Under the pieces are notes generated by a model that did not search any database, was not told the origin of the DNA, and saw only the letters and a program-made list of their open reading frames with translations. From NCBI GenBank assembly GCA_050181915.1, contig JBFXCS010000002.1, positions 310,001 to 374,000 on the forward strand: a stretch of DNA of 64,000 nt. Direction: 5' to 3'. The DNA is from JBFXCS01 sp050181915 (GTDB lineage: Bacteria > Actinomycetota > Thermoleophilia > Miltoncostaeales > Miltoncostaeaceae). Position numbers and translations under genes: made by a program. This document shows positions 59,533-64,000 of the stretch, piece after piece (within the stretch, counting starts at the first letter, position 1; each line of letters begins with the position of its first letter).

Positions 59533-60283
59533 CGGTGCCGCCCGGCTCCCACGCCACCAGGCGATCGGCGATGCCGGCCCGCTCGAAGGCGGCGCGCAGA
59601 TCGGCGCCGTCCTCGCCGAAGTGCTCCCACCCCTCGACGTGCACCGGCACGACGGCCCGGACGCCCAGGATCTCCGCCGCCTCCGCGGCGGCGGCGCCGG
59701 TGAGGGTGAGCGGGGCCCCGTCGAAGGTCCGCTCGACCGACGCCGCGCCGGCGAACAGGACCGCGACGTCGATCGTGCCGATGCGCCCGGCGATCTCGCG
59801 CACCACGTCGAGCGAGGCGTTGTCGCCCGACACGTAGACCGTCGGCAGCCCGTCGCCCGACAGCACGAAGCCGATCACCGGGCCGGTGACCGGCTCGGAG
59901 CCGGGCGGCCCGTGCAGCGCCGGCGTGGCGATGATCGTCATGGCGCCGCCGTCCGGACGCTCGAGATCCACCCGGTCGCCCGGCGTGAGGCCGACGGCGT
60001 TGCCGCCCAGGGCCTCGGCGCCCGCCGCCGTGGTGAGCACGTGCTCGGCGCGGGGCAGGAAGGCCCGCCCGTACGGGTCGAGGTTGTCGGCGTGGTGGTG
60101 GTGCGACAGCAGGACGATGTCGATGGCGCCCACCTCGTCCGCCGCGATCGCCGGGCCGCGGGTCTTGACCAGCCTCTCGTGCCGCCCGGGGGGCGAGAAC
60201 GTCGGATCGGTGAGGAAGCGCATGCCGCCGTACTCCAGGACGGCGGTCGGTCCCCCCACCAGTCGCGCGGTCAGGGTCGTCAT
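59522..60283 (-). CDS. Metallo-beta-lactamase-fold hydrolase (UlaG/UPF0173-like)
   Basis: A 253-residue cytosolic MBL-fold protein. It has the N-terminal LTARLVGGPTAVLEYGGMRFLTDPTF and the metal motif LLSHHHHADNLDPYG (about 58-72). The usual HxHxDH here reads H62-x-H64-x-D66-N67, with Asn in place of the last His. VYVSGDNASLDVV holds the next metal-ligand Asp, and VPVHVEGWEHF the last His. GTGAGGAG precedes the ATG. The substrate is unknown. Confidence 0.85.
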   Translation of the reverse strand: MTTLTARLVGGPTAVLEYGGMRFLTDPTFSPPGRHERLVKTRGPAIAADEVGAIDIVLLSHHHHADNLDPYGRAFLPRAEHVLTTAAGAEALGGNAVGLTPGDRVDLERPDGGAMTIIATPALHGPPGSEPVTGPVIGFVLSGDGLPTVYVSGDNASLDVVREIAGRIGTIDVAVLFAGAASVERTFDGAPLTLTGAAAAEAAEILGVRAVVPVHVEGWEHFGEDGADLRAAFERAGIADRLVAWEPGGTVTV

Positions 60284-60374
60284 GGCGTCTCCTCACGTCG
60301 CCCGCGATGGCCCGATGTGAGGATGCCATGCGCCGAGGCGCGACGCCGGCCCGGCGAGCGGCCGGCGCCCTCGC

Positions 60375-60405
60375 GCTCCGGGGGCGGGCGAACCGCCCCC
60401 GGAGC
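60375..60405 (-). terminator. Hairpin after livK
   Basis: A 13-base perfect stem (GCTCCGGGGGCGG and complement) with a five-base loop, 11 bases past the livK stop. Confidence 0.6.
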
Positions 60406-60416
60406 CGACGGGCGGG

Positions 60417-61691
60417 CTACTCCGAGCTCGTGAAGGGGATCACCTGGTCGGTGTCCACCAGCTTGCCGCCGGTGTACGACCACGTGCCGTAGTTCGCCGC
60501 CGACGGGTCGCCGTTCGCGTCGAAGTCGACCGGGCCGGAGGCGCCCTCGTAGTCGATGTCCTCACCGTTGGCGAGGGCCTCGAAGGCCGCCTGCAGATCG
60601 GAGAAGGTGTACTTGTTGCCGGGAGGCCCGGAGACCTTCTGCAGGTTCTCGGCGATGGCCGCCGGGTCGCTCGACCCGGCCGCGGCGGCGGCCAGGGCCG
60701 TCAGGATCACCGCGTCGAAGTTCTGCGCGTCGTAGGTCTGGCGGTCCTTCTTGACGACGTCCTTCCACAGCTTGTCGAAGGCATCGCCGGCCGGCGCGTC
60801 GAGCGAGGTCGGGACGCTGCCCCGCATGCCGTTCGTGGCGGGCGCGCCGGCGTCCTTCGGCAGCGTGGTGCTGCGGAGGCCGTCGGCGGTGAACGTCTTG
60901 GCCGGGTCCCAGTTGCCGCTGCGCACCAGCGCCGGGCCCATCTTCCCCCACGACTCCGGGAAGTCGATGATCACCCAGCCGTCCGGGTTGCCGGACGCGA
61001 TCTGCTGGGCCTCGGAGTTGAGGCTGGTGGCCTCCGGGTTGTAGGCCGTGTTCTTGGCGACCTTGCCGCCCTTCGCCTCGAAGGCCGTCGTGAACTCGCG
61101 CACCAGCGCGACCCCGTAGGCGTCGTTGCGGTTCGCGGTGTTGACGGTGGCGTCGGCGCCCAGCTCCTGCCCGACCAGCTCGGCGAGCACCTGGCCCTGG
61201 AGCGCGTCGGACGGCGCGGTGCGGAACACGAGGCCGTCGTCGTCGAGATCGGTGATCGCCGGGTCGGTGCCGGACGGGCTGATGATCGGGATGCCGGCCG
61301 CGACCGTGATGTTCTCGGCGGTCGGGATCACCTCGGAGCTGGCCCACGGACCGGCGATGGCCGACACGCCGTCGCTCTCGATGAGCTTGGACGCGGCCTC
61401 CTGAGCACCCTGCGGGCTGGTCTGCGTGTCCTCGGTGACCAGCGTCAGCTTCAGGTCGTCGCCGGCCGCCTCGGCCGCCGCGTTCACCTGCGTCGCCGCG
61501 AGGTTCGCCGCGTCGGAGCCCGGCCCGCCGAACGGGGCCAGGTCGCCGGTCAACGGCACCAGCACGCCCACCTTCAGGTCGCCGACGTCGCCGCCGCCAC
61601 CGCTGTCGTCGTCTCCGCAACCCGCCGCGATGCCCCCGACGCCGAGGGCACCGATCGCCAGGAGCGAGGCGATCGCACGCCGTCGTTTCAT
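60417..61691 (-). CDS. livK: Branched-chain amino-acid type ABC substrate-binding lipoprotein (LivK-like)
   Basis: A 424-residue lipoprotein with lipobox IAAGC (C25). It is a type I periplasmic binding protein: KVGVLVPLTGDLAPFGGPGSDAANLA, LVTEDTQTSPQGAQEAASKLIESDGVSAIAGPW, AAGIPIISPSGTDPAITD, and TYDAQNFDAVILTALAAAAAG. GGGAGAGG precedes the ATG, with a TAGGCT -10 farther up. It stands alone, about 28 kb from livHMGF, which lacks a binding protein, so it may serve that importer. Confidence 0.9.
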   Translation of the reverse strand: MKRRRAIASLLAIGALGVGGIAAGCGDDDSGGGGDVGDLKVGVLVPLTGDLAPFGGPGSDAANLAATQVNAAAEAAGDDLKLTLVTEDTQTSPQGAQEAASKLIESDGVSAIAGPWASSEVIPTAENITVAAGIPIISPSGTDPAITDLDDDGLVFRTAPSDALQGQVLAELVGQELGADATVNTANRNDAYGVALVREFTTAFEAKGGKVAKNTAYNPEATSLNSEAQQIASGNPDGWVIIDFPESWGKMGPALVRSGNWDPAKTFTADGLRSTTLPKDAGAPATNGMRGSVPTSLDAPAGDAFDKLWKDVVKKDRQTYDAQNFDAVILTALAAAAAGSSDPAAIAENLQKVSGPPGNKYTFSDLQAAFEALANGEDIDYEGASGPVDFDANGDPSAANYGTWSYTGGKLVDTDQVIPFTSSE

Positions 61692-61787
61692 TGCCTCTCC
61701 CTTCCCATCTCACGCCGCCCACGCGGGCAGATTTGCGGGCGAGCCTACCTCCGATGGCCCGCCGCACGCCACAAACCCGCAACATCG

Positions 61788-62096
61788 TCAGGCGCCCGTC
61801 AGCCGCGCGGCGATCGCGCCCGCCACGCCCGCGGCGACGATGGCGAGGAACGCGCGCGGCCGCCAGCAGGCCGTGGCCGCCGCGGCGGCCAGCCCCGCCG
61901 CCCGGGCGTCGATCGTCAGCTCCCGGCCGGAGGCGAACGCCTGGGTCACGACGAGCGCCGCGAGCAGGGCGGCGGGCAGCAGGTCGGCGACCCGCGCGAC
62001 GGGCGTCGGCAGGGGACGGCCGCCCAGCAGCACCGGGCCCGCGGCCTTCAGCGCATAGGTGCCGAGGGCGAGGGCGAGGATGGCGGCCCAGCTCAT
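61788..62096 (-). CDS. azlD: AzlD-family branched-chain amino-acid exporter subunit
   Basis: A 102-residue small membrane protein with about four helices (AAILALALGTYALKAAGPVLLGG at the start, RVADLLPAALLAALVVTQAF in the middle), characteristic of AzlD. It partners with AzlC, and its ATG overlaps the azlC stop by four bases. Confidence 0.9.
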   Translation of the reverse strand: MSWAAILALALGTYALKAAGPVLLGGRPLPTPVARVADLLPAALLAALVVTQAFASGRELTIDARAAGLAAAAATACWRPRAFLAIVAAGVAGAIAARLTGA

Positions 62097-62776
62097 GCCC
62101 GCTCCGCCGCGTGCCGCCGCAGCGCGATCCAGCCGGCGCCCGCGCCGAGCGTCGCCGCGATGATCGGCACCCCGGCGGGGGTGAGCGGCGTGAGCGCGAG
62201 CGCGATGGCGGCGCCCGCGGCGGCCGCCGCGCGGTCGGCGGCGCCGCGCAGGCGGGGGGCGAGCAGCGCGACGAAGGCGGCGGGGATGACGGCGTCCAGC
62301 CCCAGCGCCTCGACGTCGATGGCGCCGGTGAGCGCCCAGCCGGCGGCCGTTCCCAGGTTCCACGGCACGAAGACGGCGAGCCCGCCGGTCCAGAAGGCGC
62401 GGCGGGCCAGGCGCGGGTCGTCCTGGGTGAGCGCGAGCGCGGAGGACTCGTCGATGAGCAGCTGAGACGCGACCAGCCGCCGCGGCAGCGGCCCGGCGAG
62501 CACCCGCGCCAGGGGCACGCCGAACGCGACCAGGCGGGCGTTGAGCAGCAGCCCGCTCACCACCGCGGCGGCGCCGGTGCCGCCGTCGGCGGCCACGCCG
62601 ACCGCGGCGAGCTGGGCCGAGCCGGCGAACACCAGCGTCGACAGAGCCACCGCCTGCGGGAGCGAGAGCCCCGCGTCGGCGGCCAGCACCCCGAACGAGA
62701 GCGCGAAGGCCCCGACGGCGACCCCGATGGCGACGGCCTGCCTGATCAGGGTCGCGTACTGGTTCGATGAACGCAT
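62093..62776 (-). CDS. azlC: AzlC-family branched-chain amino-acid exporter
   Basis: A 227-residue polytopic membrane protein. It has AVAIGVAVGAFALSFGVLAADAGLSLPQAVALSTLVFAGSAQLAAVG, the AzlC signature, then LNARLVAFGVPLA and LLIDESSALAL. By family knowledge AzlC with AzlD exports branched-chain amino acids (and azaleucine). GATAAT on the minus strand (62782-62787) lies five bases before the ATG, within a palindrome that includes the start codon. It is divergent from an XRE-cupin regulator, a common pairing. Confidence 0.92.
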   Translation of the reverse strand: MRSSNQYATLIRQAVAIGVAVGAFALSFGVLAADAGLSLPQAVALSTLVFAGSAQLAAVGVAADGGTGAAAVVSGLLLNARLVAFGVPLARVLAGPLPRRLVASQLLIDESSALALTQDDPRLARRAFWTGGLAVFVPWNLGTAAGWALTGAIDVEALGLDAVIPAAFVALLAPRLRGAADRAAAAAGAAIALALTPLTPAGVPIIAATLGAGAGWIALRRHAAERA

Positions 62777-62799
62777 CGTCCATTATCCTGGATCGATGC
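62773..62799. promoter_or_regulatory. Palindromic operator between azlC and the XRE-cupin regulator
   Basis: Arms GCATCGTCCA (62773-62782) and TGGA-T-CGATGC (62789-62799) form an inverted repeat with a six-base spacer and one extra base. The site covers the azlC start codon and its -10, so binding by the adjacent regulator should repress export. Confidence 0.6.
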
Positions 62800-62833
62800 G
62801 GGGCTGTCCGTCAAACCGAACGAGGTGTTCATC

Positions 62834-63406
62834 ATGATGGATCGGCCGGCGGGGGGCGGCGCCGGGGACCTCGCCTCGCTGGTCGCCGCGAACGTGCGCC
62901 GCCATCGGGAGCGCGCCCGGCTCTCGCTGTCGGAGCTCGCCGCGACGGCGGGGATCGGCAAGTCGACGCTCTCCCAGATCGAGGCGGGTCGCGCGAACCC
63001 GAGCATGGAGACCCTGTGGGCCGTCGCCACGGCCCTCGGCGTGCCGTTCGGGGAGATGGTGTCGCCCCACGTTCCGGCCACGCGCGTGGTGAGGGCGGGC
63101 GGCGGCACGCCCATCCGGTCGGAGGGGGTGCCCTTCCTGGTGCGGCTGCTGGCGGGCACCGGCCGCCGGGGCCCGGCCGAGATCTACCTCATCGAGGCCG
63201 AGCCCGGCGCGCGCGAGGCCGACCCCCACCCGCCCGGCGTGGTCGAGCACGTCCTGGTCACGGCCGGGCGGCTGGAGACCGGTCCCGCCGACGCGCCGGT
63301 GGTGCTGGAGGTCGGCGACCTGGCCACCTTCCCCGGCGACGTGCCGCACATCTACCGGGCGCTCGGATCGGGTACGCGCGCCGTGCTCGTGATGGACTAC
63401 CCGTGA
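62834..63406 (+). CDS. XRE-family regulator with cupin domain
   Basis: A 190-residue one-component regulator. The N-terminal helix-turn-helix (about 12-68) reads VRRHRERARLSLSELAATAGIGKSTLSQIEAGRANPSMETL. The C-terminal cupin (about 115-188, with ADPHPPGVVEHVLVTAGRLETG and FPGDVPHIYRAL) binds a small ligand. The ATG at 62834 has GAGG eight bases upstream. It is divergent from azlCD and probably controls them. Its stop overlaps the PhzF gene start by one base (TGATG). Confidence 0.87.
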   Translation: MMDRPAGGGAGDLASLVAANVRRHRERARLSLSELAATAGIGKSTLSQIEAGRANPSMETLWAVATALGVPFGEMVSPHVPATRVVRAGGGTPIRSEGVPFLVRLLAGTGRRGPAEIYLIEAEPGAREADPHPPGVVEHVLVTAGRLETGPADAPVVLEVGDLATFPGDVPHIYRALGSGTRAVLVMDYP

Positions 63407-64000
63407 TGGACGGTCCGCCGATCTACCAGGTCGACGCCTTCGCCGACGCGCCCTTCGCCGGCAACCCCGCCGCCGTGGTGGTGCTGGACGGCCCGGCCGA
63501 CGCCACCTGGATGCAGTCGCTCGGGGCCGAGATGAACCTGTCGGAGACGGCCTTCGTCCACCCGGAGGGCAGCGGCTGGGCGCTGCGGTGGTTCACGCCC
63601 GCCGTGGAGGTGGCCCTCTGCGGTCACGCGACCCTGGCGAGCGCCCACGCGCTGTGGGAGGGCGGGCACGTCCCCGCCGGGCGGCCGATCGCGTTCACCA
63701 CCCTGAGCGGGGTGCTCACCGCGACCGCCGACGGGGAGTGGATCGCGCTCGACTTCCCGGCCGTGCCGCCGCGCGAGGCGCCCGCGCCCGCGGGCCTGCG
63801 GGAGGCGCTGGGGGTGGACGCCGTCTGGACCGGCGCGGCGGCGCCGAACGTGCTGGTCGAGGTCGCGACGCCCGCGGCGGTCGCCGCCGCGGCGCCCGAC
63901 TTCGCCGCGCTCCTCGCCGCCACCACCGCGAGCGGCGTGCAGGGGGTGATCCTGATGGCCGCCGGGGGCGAGCGCGGCGCCGACGTCACCTCGCGCTACT
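63406..64000 (+). CDS. PhzF-family isomerase, C-terminus cut by the window edge
   Basis: The first 198 codons of a PhzF-type protein (phenazine biosynthesis-like epimerase/isomerase fold). It has YQVDAFADAPFAGNPAAVVVLDG at the start, the catalytic Glu E47 in MNLSETAFVHP, and RWFTPAVEVALCGHATLASAHALW. Most members outside phenazine clusters are isomerases of unknown substrate. It is translationally coupled to the XRE-cupin regulator, which suggests a link to amino-acid metabolism. Confidence 0.87.
   Translation, partial: MDGPPIYQVDAFADAPFAGNPAAVVVLDGPADATWMQSLGAEMNLSETAFVHPEGSGWALRWFTPAVEVALCGHATLASAHALWEGGHVPAGRPIAFTTLSGVLTATADGEWIALDFPAVPPREAPAPAGLREALGVDAVWTGAAAPNVLVEVATPAAVAAAAPDFAALLAATTASGVQGVILMAAGGERGADVTSRY

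Overview
The window is a very GC-rich bacterial chromosome segment. Third codon positions are almost all G or C, GTG starts are frequent, four-base ATGA/GTGA gene overlaps are common, and hairpin terminators lack U-tracts. Gene content (mycobacterial-type ATP-dependent DNA ligase, PspA with its PspAA partner, many secreted proteins with Ala/Arg-rich C-terminal Ig-like domains) fits an actinobacterium, most likely of the Thermoleophilia/Solirubrobacterales type; that placement is inference. I see no rRNA, CRISPR array, phage module or insertion sequence.

Layout. 1-6.4 kb: two paralogous TetR regulators flank a secreted protein, followed by an MMPL exporter and an ArsR/MFS efflux pair with a palindromic operator. 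6.4-12 kb: PspAA-PspA, a TPM-domain membrane protein, an ATP-dependent DNA ligase, an HNH protein and a degenerate LuxR-like regulator. 12.3-12.6 kb: two divergent tRNA-Ser genes. 12.6-28.6 kb: mixed single genes (FAD monooxygenase, DUF5718, FMN reductase, VapBC, a secreted copper radical oxidase, MscL, OsmC, a BBE-type flavoprotein, a clan-A glycosidase, TadA, MOSC, NhaA, LOG, nitroreductase). 28.7-32.1 kb: livHMGF, a branched-chain amino-acid type ABC importer without its binding protein; a candidate binding protein lies at 60.4-61.7 kb. Then pobA.

34.0-50.7 kb is the most unusual block, all on the plus strand: a secreted beta-propeller protein, then a tightly packed run encoding an adenylation-thiolation-thioesterase enzyme, a NitT/TauT-type ABC importer, a Wzx-like flippase, five family-2 glycosyltransferases and a large polytopic membrane protein. 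Most junctions overlap by four bases, so this looks like one transcription unit making and exporting a glycoconjugate or polysaccharide. A GH16 glucanase gene and a TetR gene converge on it.

52.1-60.3 kb: an iron-siderophore importer (binding protein, enterochelin-esterase-like hydrolase, two FecCD permeases, no ATPase) runs on the minus strand. Divergent from it are three secreted proteins that share an Ig-like module also found in the propeller protein at 34 kb. Candidate iron-box-like sequences precede both loci. The window ends with LivK, AzlCD divergent from an XRE-cupin regulator across a palindrome, and a truncated PhzF gene.

Several genes carry a -10-like hexamer 5-9 bases before the start codon, which suggests widespread leaderless transcription. 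No stretch over 300 bases lacks a gene.
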